Counted from the first letter of the stretch, positions 8,994 to 19,516 are shown. The stretch is DNA of 64,000 nucleotides from Agrilactobacillus composti DSM 18527 = JCM 14202 (GCF_001436375.1 NZ_AZGA01000011.1:1-64000); one strand, 5' to 3'. Notes: a model not told the origin generated them from the sequence alone. Program-made: numbers and translations.

Positions 8994-9102
8994 GCAAAAA
9001 ATTGGGAATTTATGCGAATTCTTAAGCTTATCTTTAGCTTTTTTACGTATACTATTATATAAGTCTATACATTTTCACCAAATAAGCATTGGAGGTGGCT
9101 TT

Positions 9103-10314
9103 ATGAAATTTATTCATTGTGCTGATGCCCATCTAGATAGTCCATTTTTAGGCTTGAAACAAATGGATGCACAAATTGGGGCGCAATTATATCAAGCACC
9201 CTTTACAGCATTTGAAAAAATGATTGAGCGCGCCATTAGTGATGACGTGGCATTCGTATTAATTTCAGGCGATACATTTGATTCACAAAATCAAAGTTTA
9301 AAAGTACAGTGGTTTTTAAAGAATCAATTTGAACGCCTCCAAAAGGCGCAAATACAAGTTTATCTTATATTTGGAAATCACGATTATATTAATGACACCA
9401 CGACTCATGTGAACTATCCGGAAAATGTCCATGTTTTTGGACCAAGTGTTCAAACTTATCGCTTCATTAGTCAAGAAGGTTATAAGATCGATATCAACGG
9501 GTTTAGCTATGATCAACGCCATATTCCCACATCACGGACTAGTGAATATCCAAAGCCGGCGCCAGATGCCAAATTAACCATTGGTATGTTACATGGGGGG
9601 CTTTATGGCAATGGGGCTAATGACTATGCACCCTTTACATTAGAAGCGCTCCAGCAACAGGGTTATGACTATTGGGCCTTGGGACATATTCACCATCACC
9701 AAATTTTAAGTCAGCGGCCTTTGATTATTTATCCCGGTAATTTGCAAGGGCGTCAAGCTGATGAAAGCGGAGCTAAGGGTTTTTATGAAGTGAATTATGA
9801 TTTCGACGAATTGAAACCAACTTTTATGCCAGTGGCACCATTTCAATGGCAGACCTTGACGGTGGAATCCCCTGAACCACTGAATATTAATGCTGTAGTG
9901 GCCCATTTACAAGATATGCTCATAGCTTTTCCAAGACACACTAATTTCTTGTTATCCATCGTTTTAAAGGCCAATTCAGTGGCCAAAGAAGTTCAAGAGG
10001 CGTTAATCAACGAGCAGTTATTGAGTATCTTGCAAGATCAACTAGGCAATACCATGGCGAATCAAATTATTTATCCGGTTTCAGTTCGCCTGATGGCTGA
10101 AGCAGATATGAATTTGCCAGAAATAGATACGAAGTTTTGGCAAGCCAATGTGGATCAAGTTTTCAATTTAAAAAATTTACGCGAAGTTCTGGGTAATTTA
10201 ACCAGTGAACGCTTCATTACCCAGGAGTTTATTCATGAAGATAGACTAAATGAATTGCGTAAGAATGCCGAACTGAAAATTTTAAATAATATCCAAGAAG
10301 AGGATGCGGATTAA
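9103..10314 (+). CDS. yhaO: YhaO, SbcD-like metallophosphoesterase
   Basis: A putative DNA-repair exonuclease subunit of 403 residues. The calcineurin-type phosphoesterase (about 1-270) shows DAH (D8, H10), GDTFD (about 47), GNHDY (about 82) and GHIHHH (about 190), the metal-binding set of Mre11/SbcD. A C-terminal helical region (about 280-403) probably binds the YhaN partner. The ATG at 9103 has GGAGG 7 bases upstream; the frame stays open to 8944, but that extension crosses the yheA terminator. The stop overlaps the yhaN start by one base, a sign of a complex. Confidence 0.92.
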   Translation: MKFIHCADAHLDSPFLGLKQMDAQIGAQLYQAPFTAFEKMIERAISDDVAFVLISGDTFDSQNQSLKVQWFLKNQFERLQKAQIQVYLIFGNHDYINDTTTHVNYPENVHVFGPSVQTYRFISQEGYKIDINGFSYDQRHIPTSRTSEYPKPAPDAKLTIGMLHGGLYGNGANDYAPFTLEALQQQGYDYWALGHIHHHQILSQRPLIIYPGNLQGRQADESGAKGFYEVNYDFDELKPTFMPVAPFQWQTLTVESPEPLNINAVVAHLQDMLIAFPRHTNFLLSIVLKANSVAKEVQEALINEQLLSILQDQLGNTMANQIIYPVSVRLMAEADMNLPEIDTKFWQANVDQVFNLKNLREVLGNLTSERFITQEFIHEDRLNELRKNAELKILNNIQEEDAD

Positions 10315-12983
10315 TGTATATTCGACAGGTGAAAGTATTTGGCTTTGGGAACTTGATTGAGCGCGAATTTACCTTTGATCCCAAATTAACGGTTGTTTAC
10401 GGGTTGAATGAAACTGGGAAGAGTACGCTATTAGAATTTATTGTGAGTATTTTATTTGGCTTTGCTACGAAAAAGCGTCCCTTTGAACAATACATTCCTA
10501 AGAATTCAGGTCGTTATGGTGGTGAGTTAACGCTCAATATCAAGGGCAAAGATTACCTTGTACGCCGGGTAGACGGCACTTCCGGTGGTGAACTAGAAAC
10601 GTATATTGATCAGCAAAAAGTGCCCAACGAATTATTCTACAATGCCTTGAAGCCTTTAAATAAAGATTTATTTAAGGAATTATTTTATTTTGATACAAAT
10701 GAAATGCTATCTATTGCGAATCTAAATAAAAATGAATTGATGCAGCAGATTTTAGCGATCGGGGCAATCAATAGTGGCGACTGGCTCAAGCAGGCTGAAA
10801 CCTTTGAAAGTCAGGCTAAGGCCCTGTATAAACCTAGTGGCCGTAAGCCGCCAATTAACCAAAAGTTAAATGATTATCATGCGTTGGAACAAAAAATTCA
10901 GCGAACACGACAAAACTTGCCCCGTTATTTGGCCTTAGAAAATGACCAAGCTACTGTCAGTCAGAAATTAACAGACATTGTGACCCAACAAGGCCAATTG
11001 GATGACGCGGTTAAACAACTGGCACACTTACAAGCAATTTGGCCGAGTTACCAGCAGTATTTGGATCTGCAAGCGGAACAAACACCTGATATGGCAAATC
11101 AAGGTGATGTAGTGGCCATCAATGAGAAATATCAGCAAATGCAGACGAAAATTGATATGCAAACTGATTTCATTGAAAAGCGCCGAGGCCAGAGTTTACA
11201 ACCGACAACGGGGAATACTTATTATGACACCCATGCGGATGAATTTTTACAAATGCAACAAAAATTACCTCATATTCAGACTTTGGCCAGTCGGCATGAG
11301 GTATTACAAAAGCGCATCACAGAAAATAAAACACAACTGGCGCAATTACAAGAAAGTAATGCTGCAGTAACGAAAGACATGCAACCGTTGTCCAGTGAAG
11401 ATTTGAGTCTAGTGAGTCAATACAAAGCGCAAGCGAAAACGCAAGAGACCTTAAAGACCCAATTAGATCAAACCGATGCTGAGTTGCAGTTGCAAGAAAA
11501 CCAACACGTTCGGACTTTAAATGATTTACAGGCGGTTCAAGCTCAGGGCTCACCGGCTGAGAGCAGTGGCTTTTTAAATGGATTAATGGTCCTTGGTGGG
11601 CTTATCTTCATTGTTGGGTTATTTCTACCAAGTTTTGTCAAAATCATTTCTTTGGCTGGTATTGGATTGGTAGCTTTAAGTGTTTATCAAAAGAAAACGG
11701 TGGCAACACGCACGACCGATCCGCAAATTGATGGGCAGATTCAAGTGGTACAGGCACAAATTGAAAGTGTCAAACAACAGCGGCATCAATTAGGAGCCAA
11801 GCAGCAAGAAGTGACACAAAAGTTGCAGGAATTGACCCAAAATATTCAACAAATTCAACAGAAATATCATTTGAATGATCAAGTGGATCCGTTGCAAGTT
11901 CAATCTTTGTTAACTACAATTAATCAACTGCAGGAAGATATTGAAAACCAGACTGCAGAATTAGAAGATATGCAACAACAATTAATCGAATTCGACAATT
12001 TAGCAGCATTTTTAAAGGATAAATTAGGACAAGTACCTACTTTTTCAAAAGATTATTTCCAAGTCTTAAATGACGCATTAAAAGATTTTGAGAAGGTTAG
12101 CGCCCAAAATCAACAAACGATTTTGGAACAAGAACAATTAAAAACGTGGTTAAAGCAACAAAATGTGGAATTAGCTGATTTGCGTTATCAACAACAACAA
12201 CTTTTAGCTGATAATCATTTTAAAGATTTTACAGCGTTACAAAAGGCTTTAGGGACGCTTAAAACAGCACGCGACAATCAAGAACGCTATCATTTCTTGA
12301 AGAATCAATTAGCCCCTGAACTGGATAGTTTGACGCATTTTCAAACGGAGGCTGAATTAAAGCAGACTTTGGAACAACAGCGCAAACAATTGGTAACACT
12401 TAATGAGCAAGCTGAAAAACTGCATCAAGACCATAATGAGCTCACGGTTAAAACGACGCAATTAGCCACCGGTGATCGTCTCCAAGAACTCCAACAACAA
12501 CTGGCTAACTTGCAAACGGCGTTACTGGCCGACATCAACGACTATTTACTAGCGACTTTAACCGCGCAGTGGGTTCGGGGTACTTTGGAAGCTGCTAGTC
12601 AGAATCGCTTACCTAAAATATTAGAACATGCCCAAGCTTATTTTAGAATATTAACATTTGATAATTATCAAAGGATTATCTTCAAGGCCCAAAATATCTA
12701 CGTTCAGTCTAAGGATATTCAAGAGTTTAACGTCAATGAGTTGTCTTTGGGAACGATGGAACAGCTATATTTGGCGTTACGTTTAGCATTCACAGTGGAA
12801 TTAAGCGATTTGGTGAAGATGCCAATCTTATTAGATGACGTCTTGGTGAATGCTGACCAGCAACGGTTAACGCAATTGGTCAAACTTGTTGAGCAGATTA
12901 GTGCGGACAATCAAATTATTCTGACAACTGCCCACAATGAATTTTTAGATTTGTTTAAAGCAGCAAAAGTTATTCAATTGTAA
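10314..12983 (+). CDS. yhaN: YhaN, SbcC/Rad50-like AAA ATPase
   Basis: An 889-residue SMC-like ATPase expected to work with YhaO at DNA ends. Walker A is GLNETGKST (30-38). The C-terminal lobe has the signature LSLGTMEQLYLALR and Walker B as PILLDDVLVNAD. Between them lie Gln-rich coiled coils (about 180-400 and 470-760), broken by a hydrophobic double segment (about 420-460) that looks like a membrane hairpin. A Rad50 zinc-hook CxxC is not seen there. This hydrophobic insert separates YhaN from SbcC and suggests membrane association. Confidence 0.92.
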   Translation: MYIRQVKVFGFGNLIEREFTFDPKLTVVYGLNETGKSTLLEFIVSILFGFATKKRPFEQYIPKNSGRYGGELTLNIKGKDYLVRRVDGTSGGELETYIDQQKVPNELFYNALKPLNKDLFKELFYFDTNEMLSIANLNKNELMQQILAIGAINSGDWLKQAETFESQAKALYKPSGRKPPINQKLNDYHALEQKIQRTRQNLPRYLALENDQATVSQKLTDIVTQQGQLDDAVKQLAHLQAIWPSYQQYLDLQAEQTPDMANQGDVVAINEKYQQMQTKIDMQTDFIEKRRGQSLQPTTGNTYYDTHADEFLQMQQKLPHIQTLASRHEVLQKRITENKTQLAQLQESNAAVTKDMQPLSSEDLSLVSQYKAQAKTQETLKTQLDQTDAELQLQENQHVRTLNDLQAVQAQGSPAESSGFLNGLMVLGGLIFIVGLFLPSFVKIISLAGIGLVALSVYQKKTVATRTTDPQIDGQIQVVQAQIESVKQQRHQLGAKQQEVTQKLQELTQNIQQIQQKYHLNDQVDPLQVQSLLTTINQLQEDIENQTAELEDMQQQLIEFDNLAAFLKDKLGQVPTFSKDYFQVLNDALKDFEKVSAQNQQTILEQEQLKTWLKQQNVELADLRYQQQQLLADNHFKDFTALQKALGTLKTARDNQERYHFLKNQLAPELDSLTHFQTEAELKQTLEQQRKQLVTLNEQAEKLHQDHNELTVKTTQLATGDRLQELQQQLANLQTALLADINDYLLATLTAQWVRGTLEAASQNRLPKILEHAQAYFRILTFDNYQRIIFKAQNIYVQSKDIQEFNVNELSLGTMEQLYLALRLAFTVELSDLVKMPILLDDVLVNADQQRLTQLVKLVEQISADNQIILTTAHNEFLDLFKAAKVIQL

Positions 12984-12993
12984 AGGAGATTCT

Positions 12994-13935
12994 ATGTCAA
13001 AAGGGTTAGTAGACTATCAAGATGGGGAACATATCGATCAAAATGTTTTAATTCGAGATGCCGATATTCGCACCGCAAAAAATGGGAAGCCATTCATTGC
13101 ACTTATTTTCTCAGATAGTTCTGGACAAATTAAGGGAAAATTATGGGGCGCTAAACCAGAAGATATCGCACAATTTGTGAAGGGCACGATTGTCCATTTG
13201 AAGGGTTTGCGGGAGATTTATCAAACCACCCCCCAAGTTCGTATCGATAAAATGACGGTGAGTACAGATCCAAATATTTCAGTTGATGATTTAGTACCCC
13301 ATGCACCAATAAATAAAAGTGATTTAGAAGCTCAATTGAATCAATACCTATTAGAAATAACAGAGGCCAAATGGAATCGGATTGTCCGCTGGTTGTTGGC
13401 CAAAACCGATGGTAAATTTTTTGATTATCCTGCAGCCAAATCTAACCATCATGCTTATGCGGGTGGGTTGGCTTATCACACCATCAGCATGTTGAAATTA
13501 GCGGCGGCTATCAGCCAAGAATATCCACAAATTAATCAAGCTTTGCTATATGCTGGCACTATTTTGCATGATCTAGGCAAGGTTGTTGAGTTAACCGGCC
13601 CAGAGACCACCACCTACACCTTGAGTGGCAATTTGATTGGGCACATCGTCTTAGTTGATGAGGCAATTGTAGAAGCCTGTGAGGCTCTTAATTTTGCTTT
13701 AACTGATGAGAAAATTATTTTACTGCGTCATATGGTTTTAGCCCATCATGGGCAGTTGGAATTTGGATCACCGGTTCGACCTAAATTATTGGAAGCTGAA
13801 GTGTTGCATCAAATTGATGAAATGGATGCTTCCTTGACTATGATTTCAACAGCGTTGGCCCATACCAAACCTGGTCAATATACACCCCGACTATTTGCAT
13901 TAGAACAAAGACAGTTTTATCAACCTAAGTTATAA
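12994..13935 (+). CDS. yhaM: YhaM, 3'-5' exoribonuclease (OB + HD)
   Basis: A 313-residue protein of the YhaM/Cbf1 family: N-terminal OB-fold nucleic-acid-binding domain (about 12-90), then an HD phosphohydrolase domain (about 130-300) with H192-D193 in LHDLGK and a downstream HH pair. In Bacillus it is a Mn-dependent 3'-5' exonuclease active on RNA and single-stranded DNA. AAAGGAG lies 6 bases before the ATG. Third gene of the yhaONM transcript, ended by the strong terminator after it. Confidence 0.94.
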   Translation: MSKGLVDYQDGEHIDQNVLIRDADIRTAKNGKPFIALIFSDSSGQIKGKLWGAKPEDIAQFVKGTIVHLKGLREIYQTTPQVRIDKMTVSTDPNISVDDLVPHAPINKSDLEAQLNQYLLEITEAKWNRIVRWLLAKTDGKFFDYPAAKSNHHAYAGGLAYHTISMLKLAAAISQEYPQINQALLYAGTILHDLGKVVELTGPETTTYTLSGNLIGHIVLVDEAIVEACEALNFALTDEKIILLRHMVLAHHGQLEFGSPVRPKLLEAEVLHQIDEMDASLTMISTALAHTKPGQYTPRLFALEQRQFYQPKL

Positions 13936-13943
13936 AAACATAC

Positions 13944-13981
13944 AAAAACAGCGCAGCCATCAAATTGGCTGCGCTGTTTTT
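13944..13981. terminator. Bidirectional terminator yhaM / prsA
   Basis: AAACAGCGCAGCCA pairs with TGGCTGCGCTGTTT, with A-run before and T-run after; shared by convergent genes. Confidence 0.92.
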
Positions 13982-14019
13982 GTAAGTACTTTTTGATTCA
14001 AGATAACCGATTCGGCTAT

Positions 14020-14946
14020 TTACTTTGCAGAAGAAGTAGTTGAACCAGTACCTGAGGTAGATTTGCTAGATTGTAGGTAACCAGCTAAGATATCTTTCAT
14101 ATCATTATCCTTGATGGAGACGTTACCCTTTTTCAAAGACTTGGCGATAACGCCCTGCATAACGGTAGAATCTTGCATCCACTTGTTATAAAGTTGTGTC
14201 TTTAATTCAGCAGTGTGGTCTGACATCTTACCCTTACCAGGGTTCTTGATCATTTCAATGACTTCATAGCCAGATTCTGTTTTAACAGGTGTTTTGGTGT
14301 ATTCGCCATTCTTCAGCTTAAAGGCAGCCTTTTTAGTGGCAGAGTCCATTGAAGTGTCTGTGTTATCAAAGGCAGGTAACTTACCACCATTGTTTTTAGT
14401 AGCAGAATCAGTTGAAGACTTCTTAGCCAGATCAGCGAACTTAGCACCGCTGTTCAATTGATTAATAATATCATTTGCAGCATCTTCAGATGAAACGACA
14501 ATATGTGCCACGGTAACTTTAGGCTCGTAAGATTTCCATTGCGTCTTCAAGTTAGCATTCGTGACTTTCTTGTTAGCTTTTAAAGCAGCTTCCGTTAACA
14601 AGTTTGTCCGGATATTCTTTTTGAACGAAGCGGTTGTCATACCGTTTTGTTGGAGCAAAGAACTGAAGGAAGAGCCGTATTGATCTTTATACTTGTTGTA
14701 TTCCTTAGTCACTTGCTTGTCGGAAACTTTTTTACCATATTGATCTTCTAAAACTTGTGTGATGATCATGGTTTGCAATGTGGATTTACCAGCTGAGGAC
14801 TTCTTCATTTCGTTATAGTAGTCGTCCTTGGTAATTTTGCCGCCTTTAGTTGTGGCAACGGTGTTGTTATTGGAACAGCCGGCTGCAACAAAAATTAGCA
14901 TGATACCAGCCAAAGCTAGTAAAAGCTTCTTTAAACCTTTTGACAT
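14020..14946 (-). CDS. prsA: PrsA foldase lipoprotein
   Basis: Extracytoplasmic peptidyl-prolyl isomerase that helps exported proteins fold at the membrane-wall interface. The lipoprotein signal peptide ends in the lipobox VAAGC (Cys24 with this start). A helical chaperone domain (about 35-135) precedes a parvulin domain (about 140-230) with [12 protein letters not shown], then a C-terminal helix and a Ser/Thr tail. I took the ATG at 14946; the adjacent TTG at 14949 is 7 bases from AGGATG and is equally possible. Gene order near hit and ecsAB is as in Bacillus. Confidence 0.95.
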   Translation of the reverse strand: MSKGLKKLLLALAGIMLIFVAAGCSNNNTVATTKGGKITKDDYYNEMKKSSAGKSTLQTMIITQVLEDQYGKKVSDKQVTKEYNKYKDQYGSSFSSLLQQNGMTTASFKKNIRTNLLTEAALKANKKVTNANLKTQWKSYEPKVTVAHIVVSSEDAANDIINQLNSGAKFADLAKKSSTDSATKNNGGKLPAFDNTDTSMDSATKKAAFKLKNGEYTKTPVKTESGYEVIEMIKNPGKGKMSDHTAELKTQLYNKWMQDSTVMQGVIAKSLKKGNVSIKDNDMKDILAGYLQSSKSTSGTGSTTSSAK

Positions 14947-15085
14947 CAAATAAACACATCCTAATAAAAAAAATTTTACTGTTCAACGCAGTAAGTCCTC
15001 GAATAATATACCATAATCAAGAAAATAATGATACGAATTCTCAAATATTCACACTTATTTCAAACTTTCTATATAATTGAAATTA

Positions 15086-15424
15086 TTACTTCGGTGCCAC
15101 ATCGTTAAGGCTTTCCGTCAGCTCAGTGACGGTGTCATTGAGCTGGTCAATTCTAGGCTGTGTTTCAAATTGAAAAGTGTCCAGGGTATCCTTTAAGCCC
15201 TCAGCAACGGTGACACCAGTGGTTTGGACAGTGTCGTTAAAGTGATTGACCGAATTTTTGAAGTGGGTTAAACTAGTTTGAAAATCTTGGGTAGCCGCTG
15301 TCACATCATCGACATAATTTGTCACGGCTTCAATGTGTTGGGTCCCGGTTTTTTTAGTGGTCAATAGCCCGTAAAGGCCACCGGCAAGTGCGCCCAAAAG
15401 TAGCCCGGTTGCAAATTTTGCCAT
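15086..15424 (-). CDS. YtxH-like membrane-anchored protein
   Basis: A 112-residue protein with one N-terminal Gly/Ala/Leu-rich hydrophobic helix (about 4-20) followed by KK and a long amphipathic helical domain, the usual form of YtxH-domain proteins. The position between prsA and hit matches B. subtilis yhaH. No molecular function is established. It starts 2 bases after the hit stop codon, with GGAGG 7 bases before the ATG, so it is co-transcribed with hit. Confidence 0.8.
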   Translation of the reverse strand: MAKFATGLLLGALAGGLYGLLTTKKTGTQHIEAVTNYVDDVTAATQDFQTSLTHFKNSVNHFNDTVQTTGVTVAEGLKDTLDTFQFETQPRIDQLNDTVTELTESLNDVAPK

Positions 15425-15426
15425 AT

Positions 15427-15855
15427 TTAAACCTCCAAATGCGCCTTGATGTTATCGGCGATTTTTTGTAATTTTTCAGGGGTATATTGATCTGTATGGT
15501 CACCCCAATGCATCCAGAAGTCGTCTTTTTTAGAATAGCGGGGGACAAAATGAACATGGGAATGGAAAACTGACTGATAGGCGATTTCACCGTTATTATT
15601 ACAAATGTTCATCCCAATAATTTTGGGGTCACTGGCCTTAATAGCTTTTGCAATCAAGGGGATCCGGCTGAAAACTTGTGCTGCTAATTCCTCATCATAT
15701 TCGAAAATGTCAGCCACATGTACTTTAGGAACCAGTAAAGTATGACCTGGGGTGACTTGGGAAATGTCTAAAAATGCTTTGACATAGTCATCCTCATAAA
15801 CGGTTGTGCTGGGAATTTCATTTCGAACAATTTTACAAAAAATACAATCTTCCAT
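15427..15855 (-). CDS. hit: HIT-family nucleotide hydrolase
   Basis: A 142-residue HIT protein. The HxHxH triad is HSHVHF (H98, H100, H102), preceded by a CxxC near the N-terminus (C4, C7), probably zinc-binding. HINT-branch enzymes hydrolyse adenosine phosphoramidates and related nucleotides; the physiological substrate is not known. AGGAGG lies 7 bases before the ATG. It diverges from ecsAB as in other Bacilli. Confidence 0.93.
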   Translation of the reverse strand: MEDCIFCKIVRNEIPSTTVYEDDYVKAFLDISQVTPGHTLLVPKVHVADIFEYDEELAAQVFSRIPLIAKAIKASDPKIIGMNICNNNGEIAYQSVFHSHVHFVPRYSKKDDFWMHWGDHTDQYTPEKLQKIADNIKAHLEV

Positions 15856-15962
15856 AAAAACTATTCCTCCTTGAGTGGATAAATGAATTTCTAATCTTTA
15901 ATTTTCATGCTATCATAAAGTGATTAACTTTAACAGAATTCAAAAAATAAGGGGCAACTAAA

Positions 15963-16706
15963 TTGAGTTTAGAGATCAAAAATTTGACTGGTGGCTATGC
16001 CCATGTAGCCGTTTTAAAAGATGTTTCCTTTACCGCAAATGACGGTGAGATCACCGGATTAATTGGATTAAACGGCGCTGGCAAGTCCACGACCATTAAA
16101 CATGTTATCGGTCTATTGATTCCGCAAAAGGGCGAAATCAATGTGAATAATATGACCCTAAAGGCAAATAAAGATGCATACCATCAACAAATCGCTTATG
16201 TACCGGAGACACCGGTGTTATATCCTGAACTAACACTAAGAGAACACATTGAATTGGCGATTTTGGCTTATGATTTAGATCATGATGAAACGATGGCTAA
16301 AGCCATGGTTTTATTAAAAAAATTTCGGTTAGATAATAAACTGGATTGGTTTCCAAATAACTTTTCCAAAGGTATGAAACAAAAGGTCATGATTGTTTGT
16401 GCTTTTATGACGGATGCCAAATTATTCATTATCGATGAACCTTTCACAGGATTAGACCCACTGGCGATTCATGATTTGTTAGACGTTGTTGAAGCTAAAA
16501 AAAAGGCTGGTGCTGCCATTTTAATGTCAACGCATATCTTAGCCACCGCCCAACAATATGCTGATCGTTTCGTCTTGCTAAATGACGGTAAGGTTCGCAC
16601 CAGTGGTACGTTGGCAGAGTTAAAGCAAACCTTTAATATGTCAGATGCTAATTTGGATGATATCTATCTCCAGATGACAAAAGAGGCGGTTGATAACCAT
16701 GCTTGA
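15963..16706 (+). CDS. ecsA: EcsA, ABC transporter ATPase
   Basis: A 247-residue ABC ATPase. Walker A GLNGAGKS (35-42), signature FSKGMKQK (about 134), Walker B LFIIDEPFTGLDP (about 155) and the switch His in STHIL are all present. With EcsB it forms the Ecs transporter, linked in Bacillus and related species to secretion, competence and intramembrane proteolysis by RasP; the cargo is unsettled. The start is TTG with AAGGGG 8 bases upstream. ecsB overlaps its 3' end. Confidence 0.93.
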   Translation: MSLEIKNLTGGYAHVAVLKDVSFTANDGEITGLIGLNGAGKSTTIKHVIGLLIPQKGEINVNNMTLKANKDAYHQQIAYVPETPVLYPELTLREHIELAILAYDLDHDETMAKAMVLLKKFRLDNKLDWFPNNFSKGMKQKVMIVCAFMTDAKLFIIDEPFTGLDPLAIHDLLDVVEAKKKAGAAILMSTHILATAQQYADRFVLLNDGKVRTSGTLAELKQTFNMSDANLDDIYLQMTKEAVDNHA

Positions 16707-17928
16707 GTTATGGCAACAACGTTTACGTCGACATATCAGTCGGCAGTTTAAATACTTGCGCTTAGTGTTCAATGATCATTTCGTGATCGCCCTTATTTTT
16801 TTAATTGGTGCTTTGGCCATGGGCTACGCTAATTTATTAAAATTATTGCCCACTGCCCCTTGGTGGGGAGGCTTAGTAGTGGGATTATTGTATGGTGTGG
16901 TCCTTGGGGTGGGGCAATTAGCCACCTTGCTGGAACAAGCCGATGATACCTTCTTATTGCCTAAAGAAAGTGACCTTTTCCACTATTTGGTCGCTGCACG
17001 TAATTATAGTTTGATATTGCCCACTATTTTTAGTATCCTAGCAGGTATTGCAATTTTGCCCTTAGCGGCGGTTTTGGTGGCAAATTTTGGGCTTTGGGCC
17101 GGTGTCATGATGATCTTGACCTTGATCATTTTAAAGGATACCCAATTGTGGCTAGCACTCCTAGGAGCCTATGAAGTCAACGGGAAAACACCGACATTAT
17201 ACCAACACAAAACCTACTTTTACGGTGTGGTCTATGGCTTAATGTTACTGGGGCTTTATTTATCGCCGTTTATTAGTGTTGTATTAGCGTTGGCTTGGAA
17301 TTTATGGATGCGGCGCAACATTACGGGCTATGTTTTAGAAGGTCAGTTGCGCTTTGAAGCCAACATTGATCTGGAGGCTGCACGCCAGTATAAGATTCTA
17401 AAGATTTATAATTTGTTTACGGATATTCCAAGTTTGCAACGGCATGCCAAACGCCGTAAATATTTGGACTTTTTATTAAAACTATTTCCAGCCAATCATC
17501 GCAATACTTATTTATACTTATTTGCCCGGGGGTTTTTGCGGGGGACTGAGTATTTAGGTTTTTATTTACGCTTTTTATTGATTGGCACCCTTATTTTATG
17601 CTTTGTCCATCAATTATGGGTCAGTCTGGTGCTTTATTTACTATTTTTATATCTATCCGGGTTCCAACTGTTACCATTCTTTGATCAATATGATAGTATT
17701 GTTTTTACGAAACTTTATCCGATACCGGCTAAAGAAAAGTTGGCCGGTTTTCAAAAATTATTAATGACAATATTAGGCCTGCAATGGTTTGTGACCTCTA
17801 TCCCATTAGTGTTTGTGTTTGGGGTTAGCCTCCAGACGGGATTGATGATCATTGGGGGATTGGCGTTGACGCTTGTTTTTGTTTTTGGCTATGCCAAGAC
17901 ACGCTTAAAAAAAGGCTTGGCCGAGTAA
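16699..17928 (+). CDS. ecsB: EcsB, ABC transporter permease
   Basis: A 409-residue polytopic membrane protein with about ten hydrophobic segments, and a cytoplasmic charged region (about 215-265) rich in Arg and Lys. It matches the EcsB family by position and layout. The ATG at 16699 overlaps the last codons of ecsA; an upstream in-frame TTG at 16690 is possible but too close to GAGG. The ecsC partner found in Bacillus is absent; a weak AT-rich gap follows. Confidence 0.92.
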   Translation: MLELWQQRLRRHISRQFKYLRLVFNDHFVIALIFLIGALAMGYANLLKLLPTAPWWGGLVVGLLYGVVLGVGQLATLLEQADDTFLLPKESDLFHYLVAARNYSLILPTIFSILAGIAILPLAAVLVANFGLWAGVMMILTLIILKDTQLWLALLGAYEVNGKTPTLYQHKTYFYGVVYGLMLLGLYLSPFISVVLALAWNLWMRRNITGYVLEGQLRFEANIDLEAARQYKILKIYNLFTDIPSLQRHAKRRKYLDFLLKLFPANHRNTYLYLFARGFLRGTEYLGFYLRFLLIGTLILCFVHQLWVSLVLYLLFLYLSGFQLLPFFDQYDSIVFTKLYPIPAKEKLAGFQKLLMTILGLQWFVTSIPLVFVFGVSLQTGLMIIGGLALTLVFVFGYAKTRLKKGLAE

Positions 17929-18071
17929 TAGCTAATTTAAAAACTGTTAATATATAACCATGTAAATAAAATTTGAGGTTTTAAGTTTGTGATTACCTCG
18001 GCATTAATCTATTTGAATGCTGATTTAATGGTGATTGTATGCTTTAAAACTTGTTAGAGGAGTTTGGCTGT

Positions 18072-18866
18072 ATGACTTTTGGACTCAGTCAAGATTGGGA
18101 GATTGAATCTGCTGGTGGCAGTACGGGTAATGCCTTTATTGGAATTTCCACGCAGCATGATACCAAAAAGATTTTTTTGAAACGAAATACCTCACCTTTT
18201 CTAGCTGCACTATCCGCTGAGGAGATCACACCCAAGTTACTTTGGACAAAGCGCATGCCTTCTGGGGACGTGATCACTGCCCAACAGTGGGTCGATGGCT
18301 GGACGTTAACCAAAGGGGAAGTTCAAAATCAACGGACTGCACAACTATTGGCTAAGGTGCATAGCTCCAACTTATTAAAAAGTATGCTGGAGAAGATTGG
18401 CGGCAGTTTTGTGACCCCAGATCAAATGTTACAGCAACTCAGTGCCGGTTTACCAACTAAGGCCAAGCAAAGTGCTGCAATTGCTACTGGATTACGCTGG
18501 CTAGAAAATCATACCTTACAAGTTCCAATTTCCAGTTACCGTGTGTGCCATGGCGACTTGAATAAGAAAAATTGGTTGCAGACACGGTCTGGCAATTTAT
18601 TTTTAGTGGATTGGGATCAAGCAATGTTGACCGATCCCGCTTATGATTTGACGACGGTATTGTTGAATTATATTCCCTTTGGAAAATGGTCTTGGTGGCT
18701 GAGTGCCTATGGGTTAACCTTGGATGAGGTGTTATTGCAAAGAATACAATGGTTTGCAATTTTGCAGCAAGTTGCGCAAGGCTGCGCCCAGAGCACAGCC
18801 AAAGATGTGGCGGCAATGCAGCAAACCATTGCCAGTTTAACAAAAATGATTAATGTGAATGATTAG
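18072..18866 (+). CDS. YtmP-like phosphotransferase (APH/choline-kinase fold)
   Basis: A 264-residue kinase-like protein. The Brenner-type motif is HGDLNKKNW with its catalytic Asp, and the metal-binding Asp lies in LVDWDQA, followed by DPAYDL. This is the APH/choline-kinase fold. The substrate is unknown; the position just before trmB matches ytmP of Bacillus. I chose the ATG at 18072, which has AGAGGAG 9 bases upstream, rather than an upstream in-frame start at 18051. trmB begins 9 bases after the stop. Confidence 0.86.
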   Translation: MTFGLSQDWEIESAGGSTGNAFIGISTQHDTKKIFLKRNTSPFLAALSAEEITPKLLWTKRMPSGDVITAQQWVDGWTLTKGEVQNQRTAQLLAKVHSSNLLKSMLEKIGGSFVTPDQMLQQLSAGLPTKAKQSAAIATGLRWLENHTLQVPISSYRVCHGDLNKKNWLQTRSGNLFLVDWDQAMLTDPAYDLTTVLLNYIPFGKWSWWLSAYGLTLDEVLLQRIQWFAILQQVAQGCAQSTAKDVAAMQQTIASLTKMINVND

Positions 18867-18874
18867 GAGAATGT

Positions 18875-19516
18875 ATGAGATTAAGAAATAAACCTTGGGC
18901 CAAAGAACTTATCGCGGCGCATCCGGCGTATATTTTAGTGCGGCCAGAAACCATTAAGGGCCATTGGCAAACCCGGTTTGAAACCGAACAACCCTTAAGA
19001 ATTGAAATTGGCTCTGGTAAGGGACAATTCATCGTAGAAATGGCTAAAGCTTTGCCACAATTTAATTTTATTGCAGTGGAGGTTCAAGAAGCGGCCATTG
19101 CCATGATTTTAAAAAAACAAGTTGCTGCGCAATTACCAAATTTGCAGTTATTGTATGCCAATGGTGCTGATTTAGGCGACTATTTTGCCCCAGATGAAGT
19201 GGCACAAATTTATTTAAATTTTTCTGATCCCTGGCCTAAAACCAGACATGAAAAACGGCGGCTGACGTACCAATCGTTTTTGCGGCAATATCAAACTATT
19301 CTGCAGCCCCAGGGGAAATTAGCATTTAAAACAGACAATCTTGGGTTGTTCGAATATTCGTTGGTGAGTTTAAGCCAATTTGGGCTGATTTTAGACTTTG
19401 TTTCGTTAGACTTGCATCACGACCCTCGGGTGACTTTTAATATTGAAACCGAGTATGAAACCAAGTTTGCCACCAAAGGTCAGCCAATTTACCAGCTAAA
19501 GGCACATTTTAAATAA
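18875..19516 (+). CDS. trmB: tRNA (guanine-N7-)-methyltransferase
   Basis: Methylates N7 of G46 in the variable loop of tRNAs using SAM. The 213-residue protein has a Rossmann methyltransferase fold with motif I as EIGSGKGQF (45-53) and the family signature [13 protein letters not shown], which contains catalytic and tRNA-binding residues. AGGAG precedes the ATG by 6 bases. It is probably co-transcribed with the upstream kinase-like gene. Confidence 0.96.
   Translation: MRLRNKPWAKELIAAHPAYILVRPETIKGHWQTRFETEQPLRIEIGSGKGQFIVEMAKALPQFNFIAVEVQEAAIAMILKKQVAAQLPNLQLLYANGADLGDYFAPDEVAQIYLNFSDPWPKTRHEKRRLTYQSFLRQYQTILQPQGKLAFKTDNLGLFEYSLVSLSQFGLILDFVSLDLHHDPRVTFNIETEYETKFATKGQPIYQLKAHFK

Noticed and set aside
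8944-9102. Longer start for yhaO
   Set aside because: The upstream frame covers the yheA terminator; the ATG at 9103 has a strong GGAGG and gives the family N-terminus.
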